NCBI RefSeq assembly: GCF_004152865.1 | Contig: NZ_SEOO01000010.1 | Location: 1 to 64,000 of the forward strand | DNA from: Sphingobium cupriresistens | GTDB taxonomy: Bacteria; Pseudomonadota; Alphaproteobacteria; Sphingomonadales; Sphingomonadaceae | Reading direction: 5' to 3' | Length of the DNA stretch: 64,000 nt | In this document: positions 17,394 to 26,624 of the stretch, one piece after another | Numbering within the stretch: the first letter of the stretch is position 1 | Layout of the letters: each line of letters opens with the position of its first letter | Notes under the pieces: generated by a model | Seen by the model: only the letters and a program-made list of their open reading frames with translations | The model's database searches: none | Told to the model about the DNA's origin: nothing | Position numbers and translations under genes: made by a program

Positions 17394-18530
17394 TCAGGTG
17401 CGGGCCTGCATCGCGCCAAAGCAGGCGCGCAATTCTGCGGCGAACAGGTCAGGCTGCTCGAACGCGGCAAAATGGCCACCGACGGGCAGCTCGTTCCAAT
17501 GGACCAGATCGGGATAGCTGCGTTCCGCCCAGCGGCGCGACGGGCGGAAGATTTCCTGTGCGAAGATGCTGACGCCGACCGGCAGGTCGAGTCGCTGCGC
17601 CTTGAATGCGCCAGCGCTTTCCCAATAGAGTCTCCCCGATGACGCGGCACTGTTGGTCAGCCAGTAGAGGTTGATGATGTCCAGCATCTCGTCGCGGGAC
17701 AGCGCGTCCTCTGCCGCACCTTCATTATCGGTCCACGCCTGGAACTTCTCGTAAATCCAGGCTGCCTGCCCGACCGGGGAATCGGCCAGAGCGTAACCGA
17801 TCGTCTGCGGCCTTGTCCCTTGCAGCTTGGCGTAGCCGGCATCATGGTCCTGATAATATTGCATCCGCTCGACCGTCCTGGCCTCGGCGGGGGTCAGGTC
17901 GGCAAAGTCGCCAGCTTCGGGAAAGACAAGCGGCATGTTGAGGTGGATGCCCGCCAGTTCCGGGGGCGCGGCCATGGCGATGGCGGTCGTGACCGCCGCG
18001 CCCCAATCGCCGCCTTGTGCAAAGAAGCGATCATAGCCCAGCCGCCGCATCAGGGTGATCCAGGCATCGGCGATCTTTTCGACGCCCCATCCAGTCGCGG
18101 CGGGTTTGTCGGAAAAACCATAGCCGGGCAGCGAGGGGATGACGAGGTGGAAGGCGGGCGCGTCGGGCGCAGGGTTGCTGAGTGGCCCGATGACCTTCAT
18201 GAATTCCAGCACCGATCCGGGCCAGCCATGAGTCAGGATCAGCGGCACGGCATCGGGACGGGGGCTGCGCACATGCAGGAAGTGGATCGACAGACCGTCG
18301 ATCTGTGTCATGAACTGGGGCAGGGCGTTGAGCGCCGCTTCGCACCGCCGCCAGTCATAGCCATTGGCCCAATAGGCGCACAGGTCGCGCATCGCGGCGA
18401 TCGGCGCGCCCTGGCTCCAGTCCGTAACCGTCTCCGTCGCGGGCCAGCGCGTGTTGCTGATACGCTGGTGCAGATCGTCTAACGCATCCTGCGGCACGGC
18501 GACGGTAAAGGGCGTGATGGAATCCGACAT
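17394..18530 (-). CDS. epoxide hydrolase (EHN-type alpha/beta hydrolase)
   Basis: A 378-residue protein with the N-terminal epoxide-hydrolase cap segment (FTVAVPQDALDDLHQRI, then RWP) followed by an alpha/beta hydrolase core. The oxyanion motif is LTHGWPGSVLEF near residue 120 and the nucleophile Asp is in AQGGDWGAAV near 200. A C-terminal His lies in VGGHFAAFEQP. It opens an epoxide to a diol. Last gene of the operon from 22089, together with two redox enzymes and a kinase; the epoxide may come from the P450 encoded at 24715. Confidence 0.92.
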   Translation of the reverse strand: MSDSITPFTVAVPQDALDDLHQRISNTRWPATETVTDWSQGAPIAAMRDLCAYWANGYDWRRCEAALNALPQFMTQIDGLSIHFLHVRSPRPDAVPLILTHGWPGSVLEFMKVIGPLSNPAPDAPAFHLVIPSLPGYGFSDKPAATGWGVEKIADAWITLMRRLGYDRFFAQGGDWGAAVTTAIAMAAPPELAGIHLNMPLVFPEAGDFADLTPAEARTVERMQYYQDHDAGYAKLQGTRPQTIGYALADSPVGQAAWIYEKFQAWTDNEGAAEDALSRDEMLDIINLYWLTNSAASSGRLYWESAGAFKAQRLDLPVGVSIFAQEIFRPSRRWAERSYPDLVHWNELPVGGHFAAFEQPDLFAAELRACFGAMQART

Positions 18531-18548
18531 GGCGCTTTCCCCTGATCG

Positions 18549-19643
18549 TTAGAAGGTGACGCCCAGCGCTTCGACCGTTCGCAGATCCTCGCCAGCGACG
18601 AAGATGCGCTCGACGATGTGCATCCCCTTCTGGCCCCACTCGTCCATATTCGCGATCCACGCCTGCATCGCATAGGGCGGCCACCGGCGATAATATTCCC
18701 ACAATGTCTCATCGTCCGGCACATTTTGCGCCCCGGTTTCGACCAGGCAGCGGCGATAATGGCGCAACAGGTCGCGTTCGTTTGCGCGTCGCTCTTCGAT
18801 CGTCAGCGCGCCCAGAACGAAATAGGTGAAGTCGCGGATCGGCCGCCCCTTGCGCACCAGTTGCCAGTCGAGCCATACGCGCTCGCCATCGGGGCGCAGA
18901 TAGCTGTTGCCCTGATGGCTATCACCATGGACCAAGCACCATGGACCCTGTTCCTTATGCTGCGCAAAGTCAATTAGCGCGTCGAACACGGTATGCAGGC
19001 GAGACAGGTCGCCCTTGATCCAGCCGGGCAGGAATGCCTGATATTCCGGCTTTACGTGGTTCTTCTCGGCAAAGCTATACATCATGTGCAGTTGCTGCGC
19101 GTCCACCGGCGTCTCCATCGATACGGGCAGCCAGTCGGCTGCGTGCAGCACCGGGCTGTCCCAGAAGGCGCCATGGATTTTCGCCAGGCTGGCGACGGCG
19201 CGTGCGGCTTCCTCCACCCCCATATGGTCGGTGGAGACGCCGAAATGGCCGCCCTCGATCGACAAATCCTCCATCACGACCAGTCCCTGCCCGCTATCCT
19301 CGCGCGGATCCCACGCCTCGAAGAAGGAACGGGGCGCGGGGAAGGCGACGAGACGGCGAAAATCCTCGTAGAAGCGGGCTTCCAGCCGGCAGATGCCCTG
19401 GCTTTCGAACTGCGCCCAATTGGCTTTCAGGCAGACATTTTCTGGGATGCCCGCCGCCCTGCCGACATCGTTGAGCGTCAGCTTCACCTGATATTTGGTC
19501 GTGTGACTATTGCGCAGGAAAACCTGTTCCATATCCTCGACGACAATGCCGGGATAGCGCGACTGCATGATTTGCGTCAGCCAGTCGGCAGTCACATCGT
19601 CCAGCCGGGCGGGGATGCCGACCGGATTTGCGAGACTTGTCAT
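18549..19643 (-). CDS. phosphotransferase family protein (EcKinase/APH-like)
   Basis: A 364-residue kinase-fold protein closely related in layout to the one at 265-1371. The catalytic loop is canonical, VHGDSHQGN (238-246), and the metal motif is WLDW (D259). EcKinase-like members phosphorylate hydroxyl groups of lipids such as ecdysteroids in insects; bacterial substrates are largely unknown. It is 11 bases downstream of the phytoene-dehydrogenase-like gene and 18 upstream of the epoxide hydrolase gene. Confidence 0.85.
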   Translation of the reverse strand: MTSLANPVGIPARLDDVTADWLTQIMQSRYPGIVVEDMEQVFLRNSHTTKYQVKLTLNDVGRAAGIPENVCLKANWAQFESQGICRLEARFYEDFRRLVAFPAPRSFFEAWDPREDSGQGLVVMEDLSIEGGHFGVSTDHMGVEEAARAVASLAKIHGAFWDSPVLHAADWLPVSMETPVDAQQLHMMYSFAEKNHVKPEYQAFLPGWIKGDLSRLHTVFDALIDFAQHKEQGPWCLVHGDSHQGNSYLRPDGERVWLDWQLVRKGRPIRDFTYFVLGALTIEERRANERDLLRHYRRCLVETGAQNVPDDETLWEYYRRWPPYAMQAWIANMDEWGQKGMHIVERIFVAGEDLRTVEALGVTF

Positions 19644-19654
19644 GGCATCATCCC

Positions 19655-21232
19655 TTATTTCATTTTCTTGAGTTCGCGCAGCGCGCGGTTGGCCGCAATG
19701 CGGCCGGCAATGCCCGACACGCCGCCACCCGGATGCGCGCCCGCGCCGCCGATCAGAAATCCGGGGAAGGGCGGCTTGGGACCGCCAAAGCCGGTGGCAG
19801 GGCGATGCACGCCCGACCGCAGCGCGCCGAAATCGATATGGGTGACGCAGCCATTGGTGACGTTCAGCCGCTTTTCCCGCTCCCGCGCGGTTTCGACGAA
19901 GCGCCCTACTTCGGTGTCCAGTCCGTCATAATATTCGCCCAGATGGTTGATGATCGAGGACATGGTCTTGTCCTTGAGTGCCGGCGACCAGCCCTCGCGG
20001 GCATCCACCGCCATGCCCGGCAGATAGACATAGGCCAGCGATCCGCCCGGCGGCGCCTGCGTCGGGTCGCTGTTCGACAGCGGGCTGAGCGACATGGCGT
20101 GCCGGTCGGGAATGTCGCCGCGCCGCGCGGTGGCGAAGGATTCGCGCACTTCTTCGGGGGTGCCGATCAGGCCGACCGCCTTGTTCAGGTCCGCATCGTC
20201 ATGCCGCAAATCCTGATGCTTCTTCAATGTGAGCGGTCCCGACATGGCGATATTGGCCAGGAACGGCGCGGCGTTCGAGCGATTGGCTGGCGCATGTTCG
20301 ATCCGCTGCATCAATGTGCGATCGACCCCGCCCGGCGTCGTCAGGCGCATGGCGGTGCGCGGGTCGCAGGTGGCGATGACCATCTTGGCGCGGATTACCC
20401 GGCCATCCTCCAGCCGCACGCCCTTGGCCGCACCATCATCGACGATGATTTCGGCGACGGGGGCGTTAAGCTGTATCGTCGCGCCGGACGCTTCGATGCT
20501 GCGCGCCAGCGCGTCGGAAAAGGACTGGAGCGACCCGATCGGTTTGCCGGTCCCATATTTATGGGTGACGGCAAAGATCATATAGGCCGCTGCATTGCCA
20601 TCATCATCGACTGGCCCGGCACCTGCCGCGATGCCCAGCAGCAGGGCGATGGTGGCGGGATGTTCGAACCGTTCGCACGCGACCTGATCGGCGGTCGCTT
20701 TCGACATGGCGACCAGTTCATCCTTCAACCGTACGTTGCGCACGGCGCTGCCGATCATCTTGGACAGGTTCTTCATGTCCGGGCGACCCGGTTCCGCCAT
20801 CATCATCGGAAAACCGATGTCCATCATGACGTTCAGCGTCTCCATGAACTTTAGATAGGCCTTGCCGTCATTGCGGCTGATCCGGGCTATATCCTCGGCC
20901 GTGCGTTTGTAATCGTAGAATAAAGCGATGGAACTGCCATCGGGGTGCAGATAGGCATAGGTCGGATCGGGATCGACGGTCTTGAGGCCATATTTGGCCA
21001 GCTCGAAATCCTCGATTATGCCCGATTTGCGCGCGAACAGCAGTTCCACCGCGCAGGGCGTGACCAGATGTTCGGGCGCTTCCGGGATCATATAGCCCGA
21101 ACTGGTCATCCCTCCGACCTTCGCCATGCGTTCGACCACGACGACCTTCTTGCCCTGGCGCGCCAGATAGCCTGCGGCGGCCATGCCATTATGGCCCGCT
21201 CCAATGACGACGACGTCCACCTGATCGGTCAT
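19655..21232 (-). CDS. phytoene-dehydrogenase-like NAD(P)/FAD oxidoreductase
   Basis: A 525-residue flavoprotein of the phytoene desaturase/retinol saturase type. The N-terminal motif VVVIGAGHNGMAAAGYLAR lies at residues 7-25 and the matching C-terminal GGAGAHPGGGVSGIAGRIAA near 500. The family desaturates or saturates isoprenoid chains; many bacterial members are uncharacterised. The ATG at 21232 was chosen as the one just before the FAD strand; upstream in-frame codons overlap the SDR. It hints at an isoprenoid-type substrate. Confidence 0.87.
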   Translation of the reverse strand: MTDQVDVVVIGAGHNGMAAAGYLARQGKKVVVVERMAKVGGMTSSGYMIPEAPEHLVTPCAVELLFARKSGIIEDFELAKYGLKTVDPDPTYAYLHPDGSSIALFYDYKRTAEDIARISRNDGKAYLKFMETLNVMMDIGFPMMMAEPGRPDMKNLSKMIGSAVRNVRLKDELVAMSKATADQVACERFEHPATIALLLGIAAGAGPVDDDGNAAAYMIFAVTHKYGTGKPIGSLQSFSDALARSIEASGATIQLNAPVAEIIVDDGAAKGVRLEDGRVIRAKMVIATCDPRTAMRLTTPGGVDRTLMQRIEHAPANRSNAAPFLANIAMSGPLTLKKHQDLRHDDADLNKAVGLIGTPEEVRESFATARRGDIPDRHAMSLSPLSNSDPTQAPPGGSLAYVYLPGMAVDAREGWSPALKDKTMSSIINHLGEYYDGLDTEVGRFVETAREREKRLNVTNGCVTHIDFGALRSGVHRPATGFGGPKPPFPGFLIGGAGAHPGGGVSGIAGRIAANRALRELKKMK

Positions 21233-21252
21233 GCTCTCTGTCCTTTGCTGCT

Positions 21253-22089
21253 TCAGGCAGTGGCGGCGGCGGTATAGGCCTTGCCCCATTCGGCCAGCGC
21301 GACCAGGCGCGTCTTGCGATCGGCTTGAATCTGGGGAATTTTTGCTTCGTCCGGCCCGTCCGGCACAATCACCAGCGGTTCCTTGCCCAAGCTGGCCAGC
21401 GCCAATGCGCACACGTCGGAGGGATCATAGGCGATGCTATAGTCCATCCCCAGCCCTTCGGTCGCGCGGCGCAAGGTCGGCGTGTCCATGATCGGCGCGG
21501 CGACGCCGACAATGTCGATATTCTGGCCATCCAGCTCGGCCCAGAGCGACTCGACGAAATTCAGTTCGAACGCCTTGGTGGCCGAATACATGACAAGCCA
21601 GGGCTGTCCGCCTAGGCCAGCGCCGGACGACATGATGATGACGCCGCCTTTGCCCCGCGCCAGGAAGCGATTGCCAAAGCCATGGACCGCCTCCAGCACA
21701 TTGGCGGCATTCATGGTCAGCAGCCGCAGCGACCGTTCCACCGGCGCGCCAAAGAAGCTGTTGCCCGCGCCGTCCGCACCAGCGTTGGAGATATAAAGGC
21801 CAATGTCGAGATCGGCGGTCGCTTCGACCAGGCGCCCGCCCGCGCCGGCTTCGGTAAGGTCGGCCGCAATCGCCCGAAATACGATGCCATGGTCGTTGGC
21901 AAGCTGCTGGCCCAGCGCTTCGAGCGCAGGCAGACGGCGGGATACCAGCACAAGATTGATGCCCATTGCTGCTAACTGCTGCGCATAACAGGCGCCCGTT
22001 CCCTCAGACGCTCCGGCGATGATGGCCCAGGGACCATAGGATGCGGCAAAGGCAGCGGAATCGAAAGCGGGCAGGTCGATTTTACGCAT
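21253..22089 (-). CDS. SDR family oxidoreductase
   Basis: A 278-residue SDR with AGASEGTGAC as cofactor motif, SNAG, Ser in IIMSSG and YSATK. It begins with a 15-residue extension (MRKIDLPAFDSAAF) before the Rossmann strand, as in DltE/17-beta-HSD12-like SDRs. First gene of the four-gene minus operon; the regulon palindrome at 22176 lies 86 bases upstream. Confidence 0.86.
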   Translation of the reverse strand: MRKIDLPAFDSAAFAASYGPWAIIAGASEGTGACYAQQLAAMGINLVLVSRRLPALEALGQQLANDHGIVFRAIAADLTEAGAGGRLVEATADLDIGLYISNAGADGAGNSFFGAPVERSLRLLTMNAANVLEAVHGFGNRFLARGKGGVIIMSSGAGLGGQPWLVMYSATKAFELNFVESLWAELDGQNIDIVGVAAPIMDTPTLRRATEGLGMDYSIAYDPSDVCALALASLGKEPLVIVPDGPDEAKIPQIQADRKTRLVALAEWGKAYTAAATA

Positions 22090-22175
22090 CGGGTATCAGT
22101 CCTCTCTTGGCGCCGGCCATTTTGCGGCCTTTCACGGCTTTGGCGGAACACTATAAGGCGAATGTCTTCGCGCGG

Positions 22176-22191
22176 CCTATCGTGCGGAAGG
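22176..22191. promoter_or_regulatory. predicted regulon palindrome, site 3 (SDR/epoxide hydrolase operon)
   Basis: CCTATC-gtgc-GGAAGG: left arm perfect, right arm 4 of 6. It lies 86 bases before the SDR start at 22089, between that gene and the end of the zinc-ribbon gene. Confidence 0.5.
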
Positions 22192-22207
22192 GCGGTCGCT
22201 ATGCCGC

Positions 22208-22660
22208 TTAGGAATCCAGCGGCGTCCAGCAAGGCGTGCCCGCCTTTTCCATCGGCCCGCATTGCGACACGCGCGTCGTCCCATTGTTCGCGATCAGGAT
22301 CATCCAGTCGCCCGTGTCGCCGCAACCGATCGCCCATACCGCGTTGGCGCCGATGTCGCCGCGAAACAGCGACCGATTCGTCGATGTGCAGACCTCGCCC
22401 GCATCGTGCATCAGCTTAGCAAAGGCCTGCGTGCGTCCCGCCGCGTCTCTCGCCTCTATGGCGTTGCTGTGCCTGTTGCGGCTGCTGCCGGTGCGATGCG
22501 CTTCGGCAATGGCGATCGACAGCCCCAGCGTGGCGGCGATCATTCCGGTGGGCACCAGCGTCCATAATAAGGCGCGGCGCAGATCGCTGCCGCTATGACC
22601 GCACGCGATGCAGCCTTTTCCAAAACCGTTGATCGGCGCGCGGCATTTCGGGCAATTCAT
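22208..22660 (-). CDS. zinc-ribbon membrane protein, hypothetical
   Basis: A 150-residue protein. Residues 3-20 form a zinc ribbon (CPKC and CIAC), residues about 30-52 a single membrane helix, and the remainder an extracytoplasmic domain with two further Cys (around AIGCGD and VSQCGP). I do not recognise a family beyond the zinc ribbon. It is a single gene between the SDR operon and the divergent GntR gene and may be unrelated to catabolism. Confidence 0.65.
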   Translation of the reverse strand: MNCPKCRAPINGFGKGCIACGHSGSDLRRALLWTLVPTGMIAATLGLSIAIAEAHRTGSSRNRHSNAIEARDAAGRTQAFAKLMHDAGEVCTSTNRSLFRGDIGANAVWAIGCGDTGDWMILIANNGTTRVSQCGPMEKAGTPCWTPLDS

Positions 22661-22694
22661 GATCTTGCCCTATCGCGCACCTCTTTGTGCGGGC

Positions 22695-22710
22695 CCTACC
22701 AACCGACAGG
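22695..22710. promoter_or_regulatory. predicted regulon palindrome, site 4 (GntR/P450 operon)
   Basis: CCTACC-aacc-GACAGG, 5 of 6 bases in each arm. It lies 35 bases before the GntR start at 22746 and about the same from the zinc-ribbon start. Confidence 0.45.
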
Positions 22711-22733
22711 CGCAAGCGCGAAGGCGCAGCATA

Positions 22734-22745
22734 ATTCTATAGACT
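22734..22745. promoter_or_regulatory. ATTCTATAGACT element at GntR start
   Basis: ATTCTATAGACT directly precedes the ATG at 22746. It differs at one position from the perfect palindrome ATTCTATAGAAT at 39170-39181, and resembles FCD-type GntR operators of the ATTGTATACAAT kind. It may be an autoregulatory operator or part of the core promoter. Confidence 0.4.
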
Positions 22746-23480
22746 ATGGAATCGTTTCTGAACCAGCCCGATATGCGCCCGCTTCCGGTCCCGACCGCCT
22801 CCTTCGCCAGCGCGCCATTGCGATCTCCCTCGACATTGCGGCAGGCGGTGGTTGATCGCCTGCGTGACGCCATCGTGTCTGGCGCCCTATCGCCGGGCAC
22901 TTTACTGCGTGAAACCGCGCTGGCCGCCAGCCTGAACGTCAGCGCCACGCCGATCCGCGAAGCGCTTGGCACGCTGGCGTCCGAAGGGCTGGTTGAGATC
23001 GAGGCGCACCGATTGAAGCGCGTGACGCCGATCGATTTTCCCGCGACGCGCGATCTGCTGCGCGTGCAATGGGAATTGTGGAGATTGGGCTATGCCTGGG
23101 GGATGAGCAGCATCGGTGTCGAACAAAATGCGCTGCTCGATCAGGCGATCCTTCGCTATCGCACGGCGCTCGACACCGGGGACCATGCCGGAGCGATCGC
23201 GGCGGGCCTTGATTTTCATACCATCTTTATCACAGCATCGGCGAACCGGGAATTGCTGCGCTCCACGCTCGACCGGCGCGGGTTGATCGCGCGCTTCATC
23301 CTGCTGCACGGCTTGCAAACCCTGACGACCATCGGCTTGGCCCAGCATCAGGCGATTCTGACCGCATTCAGGGCCGGCGATCATCCCTGCGTAATCGCCT
23401 GCCTTGACCATATGGCCACACGCCTGATCGCCATCGCGCAGGCGGGCTGTTCACCGTCAATCGCTCATCAGACCTTATAA
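22746..23480 (+). CDS. GntR family transcriptional regulator, FCD type
   Basis: A 244-residue regulator. The winged helix-turn-helix spans about residues 30-100 (LRQAVVDRLRDAIVSGAL, LAASLNVSATPIREAL, LASEGLVEIE), followed by an all-helical FCD ligand domain (LLRVQWELWRLGYAW onwards). No clear ribosome-binding site precedes the ATG, so translation may be weak or the message nearly leaderless; ATG 22773 is an alternative start. It heads the plus operon with the acyl-CoA dehydrogenase and P450. Confidence 0.86.
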   Translation: MESFLNQPDMRPLPVPTASFASAPLRSPSTLRQAVVDRLRDAIVSGALSPGTLLRETALAASLNVSATPIREALGTLASEGLVEIEAHRLKRVTPIDFPATRDLLRVQWELWRLGYAWGMSSIGVEQNALLDQAILRYRTALDTGDHAGAIAAGLDFHTIFITASANRELLRSTLDRRGLIARFILLHGLQTLTTIGLAQHQAILTAFRAGDHPCVIACLDHMATRLIAIAQAGCSPSIAHQTL

Positions 23481-23497
23481 AAGAAGAGACACAGGAC

Positions 23498-24661
23498 ATG
23501 GATTTCGAACTGCCAGAAGAATATCGGTCTTTTCAGGACATGGTGCGCCGCTGGGTCGACAAGGAAGTGCCGAAGGAGTGGGCGCGCGCACTGGAAAAGG
23601 ACGAACATAATTATCCATTCGCTCTGTGGGATAAATTCACCCAGGCGGGATTCCATGGCATCGGCATTGCGGAAGAATATGACGGGCAGGGTGGCGATGT
23701 CGTCATGCAGATGCTGCTGGCGCGCGAACTTGCCCGCTCGCTGGGCGGTCTCGCCTGGATATGGGGCATCACCAGCTTTGCCGGGTCGAAGTCGATCGGC
23801 CTCTATGGGTCACCCGAACAAAAGGCGAAATATCTTCCGCTGATCGCGACCGGCCAGTTGAAGGCGGCGATCGCCTTTACCGAACCGGGTGGCGGCACCG
23901 ACTTGCTGGGCGGAATGACTACCACCGCCGATCGGGTCGAGGGCGGCTGGAAACTGAATGGGGAAAAAATATGGTCCTCCTCCGCCCATGTCGCCGACTA
24001 TCTGCTGGTGATCGCGCGGAGCGACAAGGAGACGGAAAAGAAACATCAGGGCCTGACCCTGTTCTGGGTGCCGACCAGGACGGCAGGCGTGAAGATCACC
24101 CCGCTGGCCAAATTGGGTATGCGCTCGATGGGCAGTTGCTCGGTGCATTTCGAGGACGCCTTCGTTGCGGACGAACAGGTGCTGGGGGCGCCGCACAAGG
24201 CCTGGTACATGCTGCTGCCCACGCTCAACAATGAACGCATCATGGTCGGCGCCTTCTGCTTGGGCGTCATCGACGGGGTGCTGGAGGATGCGCTTGATTA
24301 TATGAAGCAGCGCAAGGCGTTTGGCGGGATCATCGGCCGTTTCCAGAGCTTGCAACATTATGTCGCCGACATCGCGACCATGCAGAAGACCACCGAACTG
24401 ATGCTGCATTTCTGTGCTGATAAGCAGGCGCGCGGCGAAAATGTCGGGGTCGAGGCCAATATGCTCAAACTCATGGCGTCGGAAAATGCCAATGCGGCCG
24501 CCGATCGTGGCATACAGATCATGGGCGGCATGGGCTATTCCGCGGAAACCGACATGCAGCGCTACTGGCGCGATAGCCGTCTGTGGCGGATCGGTCCGAT
24601 CACCAATGAAATGGTCCGCAACGGCATCGCCGAAAGCCTGGGGCTGCCCCGTTCATTCTGA
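23498..24661 (+). CDS. acyl-CoA dehydrogenase
   Basis: A 387-residue acyl-CoA dehydrogenase of normal length. Key elements are FTEPGGGTDLLGG (FAD/substrate loop), GMRSMGSCSVHFED, and the catalytic-base region GGMGYSAETDMQRYWRD. It introduces a 2,3-double bond in an acyl-CoA with FAD. It is a clear paralogue of the protein at 43851-45014: the same length, and identical over stretches such as NYPxALWDK and ALQHYVADIAT-type segments. It follows the GntR gene by 17 bases. Confidence 0.93.
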   Translation: MDFELPEEYRSFQDMVRRWVDKEVPKEWARALEKDEHNYPFALWDKFTQAGFHGIGIAEEYDGQGGDVVMQMLLARELARSLGGLAWIWGITSFAGSKSIGLYGSPEQKAKYLPLIATGQLKAAIAFTEPGGGTDLLGGMTTTADRVEGGWKLNGEKIWSSSAHVADYLLVIARSDKETEKKHQGLTLFWVPTRTAGVKITPLAKLGMRSMGSCSVHFEDAFVADEQVLGAPHKAWYMLLPTLNNERIMVGAFCLGVIDGVLEDALDYMKQRKAFGGIIGRFQSLQHYVADIATMQKTTELMLHFCADKQARGENVGVEANMLKLMASENANAAADRGIQIMGGMGYSAETDMQRYWRDSRLWRIGPITNEMVRNGIAESLGLPRSF

Positions 24662-24714
24662 AAGACGCGTCAAAAGGCGTGCAGCCTCTCTGTCGACCAA
24701 GGAAAGAGAAGATC

Positions 24715-25938
24715 ATGATGTTTCCGCCCCAGCCCATTCCCGATCATGTGCCGGCCGATCTGGTCAAACCCGATTTTCCCTTCATCTTTGGCATGACGAC
24801 CGATCGCGATCCGTTCGACGACATGGCGATGGCAGTGCATGACGGCCCGGATATCATCTATGCGCCGCACGCCTATCCGGGCGGAACTGCCGCCTGGGTG
24901 CCCCGGCGGATGGCGCATATGCGCGCCATCTATCTGGACACGCAACATTTCTCTTCGACGGACTTTTCGCCTTTTTCCAAACTGGTCGGCGGCAATTGGA
25001 TCAATTCGCCCGCCGAACTGGACCCGCCGGCCCATGGTCCCTTCCGCCAGATGGTCAACCCCGCCTTCACGCCAAAGGCCATGGCCGCGCTGGAGGGGAA
25101 AATCCGCCAATATGCGGTCGAATATATCGACGCCTTCGCCGGCAAAGGCGAATGTGAGTTCATGGCCGATTTCGCGTTCGAATTTCCGATCAAGGTGTTC
25201 ATGGACCTGATGGGCCTGCCTCATGACCGGGTGGCCGAGTTCATGGAGTGGGAAATGAACCTTCTCCACAATCACGACCTTTCGAAAATCGCCGAGGCGA
25301 CCCGCAATGTGCTGGATTATCTGGGTGGTGAAATCGCAGACCGACGCGCCAATCCGCGCGACGATCTCATCAGCTTCGGGGTGCAGGGCCGGATCGGCGA
25401 TCGGCCGCTGACGCAGGATGAATTGCTGGGCTTCATGTTCAACCTTTTCATTGGCGGGCTGGATACCGTATCCACCAATATGGGGCTGCATTTCCGCCAT
25501 CTGGGCAGCGCGATGGACGATCAGGCCTATTTGCGCGCCAACCCGTCCGAAATCCCGCACGCGATTGATGAATTGATGCGAGCCTATGGCGCGGTGACGA
25601 CCTTCCGCACCTGCATCAAGGCAACCGAGGTCGGCGGCGTGCGCTTCATGCCGGGGGAAAAGGTGGCAATGTCGACCACGCTTGCGGGCCGCGATCCGGC
25701 CGAATTCGATGCGCCTGCCGAAGTAAGGCTGGACCGCAAACCGCGCCATGTCGGCTTTGGCTTTGGCATACATACCTGTGTCGGGATGCACCTGGCGCGG
25801 CGGGAATTGCGGATCGCGATGGAGGAGTTTCTGGCCCGCATCCCGCAATTCCGCATCGCGCCGGGGCACAAGGTCGAATGTCATCTCGGTATGATCCAGC
25901 CGGTCGCGCTGCCGCTGGTCTGGACGCCTGCCGCCTGA
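24715..25938 (+). CDS. cytochrome P450
   Basis: A 407-residue soluble class I P450. The heme loop FGFGIHTCVG has its thiolate Cys at about residue 355, the ExxR motif is ELMR, and the I-helix has LFIGGLDTVSTN, where GGLDT stands for the usual AGxDT. It hydroxylates a substrate with electrons from a ferredoxin; none is adjacent, and the nearest candidate is the ferredoxin at 32560 with the reductase at 29294. The ATG at 24715 follows GGAAAGAGAAG. It is 53 bases after the acyl-CoA dehydrogenase. Confidence 0.94.
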   Translation: MMFPPQPIPDHVPADLVKPDFPFIFGMTTDRDPFDDMAMAVHDGPDIIYAPHAYPGGTAAWVPRRMAHMRAIYLDTQHFSSTDFSPFSKLVGGNWINSPAELDPPAHGPFRQMVNPAFTPKAMAALEGKIRQYAVEYIDAFAGKGECEFMADFAFEFPIKVFMDLMGLPHDRVAEFMEWEMNLLHNHDLSKIAEATRNVLDYLGGEIADRRANPRDDLISFGVQGRIGDRPLTQDELLGFMFNLFIGGLDTVSTNMGLHFRHLGSAMDDQAYLRANPSEIPHAIDELMRAYGAVTTFRTCIKATEVGGVRFMPGEKVAMSTTLAGRDPAEFDAPAEVRLDRKPRHVGFGFGIHTCVGMHLARRELRIAMEEFLARIPQFRIAPGHKVECHLGMIQPVALPLVWTPAA

Positions 25939-25971
25939 TCGCAAGGGGGCGTTCGTTTCGTGGCGGCGCCC

Positions 25972-26568
25972 CTACAGGTCGAGGCAGGCGGTGTTGAAAT
26001 CCAGGCGTGGGTTACGCGGATGCAGTGCTTCGGGTCGGCCATAGCCGATGTTGCACAGGAAATTGGCCTGCCACCGCCCATCGGGGAAAAATTCGCCATC
26101 CACGCCCGCCGCGTCGAAGCCCGACATCGGCCCGCAATCCAGCCCCATCGCCCGCGCCGCCATGATAAGGTACGCGCCCTGCAATGTCGAAGATCGCGCA
26201 ACCGTATCGACGATCAGCGCCTCGTTCCCCTCGAACACGCTCCGCATGTCGCGTGAAGGGAACAGGGTGTCATATTTCTCGTAAAATCGCGTATCGCCCG
26301 CGATGATGACTGTACAAGGCGCCTGCGTCACCTTGTCGACATTGCCTGGATTGATGTGGGGCATCAGCCGCGCCTTCGCCTGCGCCGAACGGATGAACAC
26401 AAACCGCCCGGGACAACTATTGGCCGTCGTCGGTCCCCATTTCGCCAGATCATACAGCGCGCGCACCATCTCTCCGGTGACGGGACGGTCGGTCCAGCCA
26501 TTATGGGTACGCGCTTGCCGAAAGAGGCGATCCAACATGTCGTCGCATGATGCGTCTGTCTGCGCCAT
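25972..26568 (-). CDS. nitroreductase family protein, RutE/malonic semialdehyde reductase-like
   Basis: A 198-residue FMN-dependent nitroreductase-family protein. WGPTTANSCPGRFVFIRS, IMAARAMGLDCGPMSGFD and NFLCNIGYG are characteristic of the RutE branch, which reduces malonic semialdehyde to 3-hydroxypropionate. The ATG at 26568 was chosen because homology starts there. It lies beyond the terminator that closes the Rieske operon, so it probably has its own weak promoter or read-through expression. It may reduce an enone or aldehyde intermediate here. Confidence 0.85.
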   Translation of the reverse strand: MAQTDASCDDMLDRLFRQARTHNGWTDRPVTGEMVRALYDLAKWGPTTANSCPGRFVFIRSAQAKARLMPHINPGNVDKVTQAPCTVIIAGDTRFYEKYDTLFPSRDMRSVFEGNEALIVDTVARSSTLQGAYLIMAARAMGLDCGPMSGFDAAGVDGEFFPDGRWQANFLCNIGYGRPEALHPRNPRLDFNTACLDL

Positions 26569-26581
26569 GCAGGCTCCGTCG

Positions 26582-26619
26582 AAAAAACCGGGCCGTCCGT
26601 TTGCTTGGCGGACGGCCCG
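26582..26619 (-). terminator. rho-independent terminator of the Rieske operon
   Basis: A perfect 11-bp stem, CGGGCCGTCCG at 26589-26599 with CGGACGGCCCG at 26609-26619, encloses a 9-base loop. Read on the minus strand it is followed by a run of six T (26587-26582). It sits just after the flavin-monooxygenase gene. Confidence 0.85.
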
Positions 26620-26624
26620 AAAAA

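Noticed and set aside
22675..22690. CCTATC half-site in the zinc-ribbon/GntR gap
   Set aside because: No second arm at the right spacing; the neighbouring copy at 22695 fits better.
25944..25973. GC-rich inverted repeat between the P450 and nitroreductase ends
   Set aside because: Only a 6-bp stem with a long loop, overlapping the nitroreductase stop, and no T-run on either strand; too weak to call a terminator.
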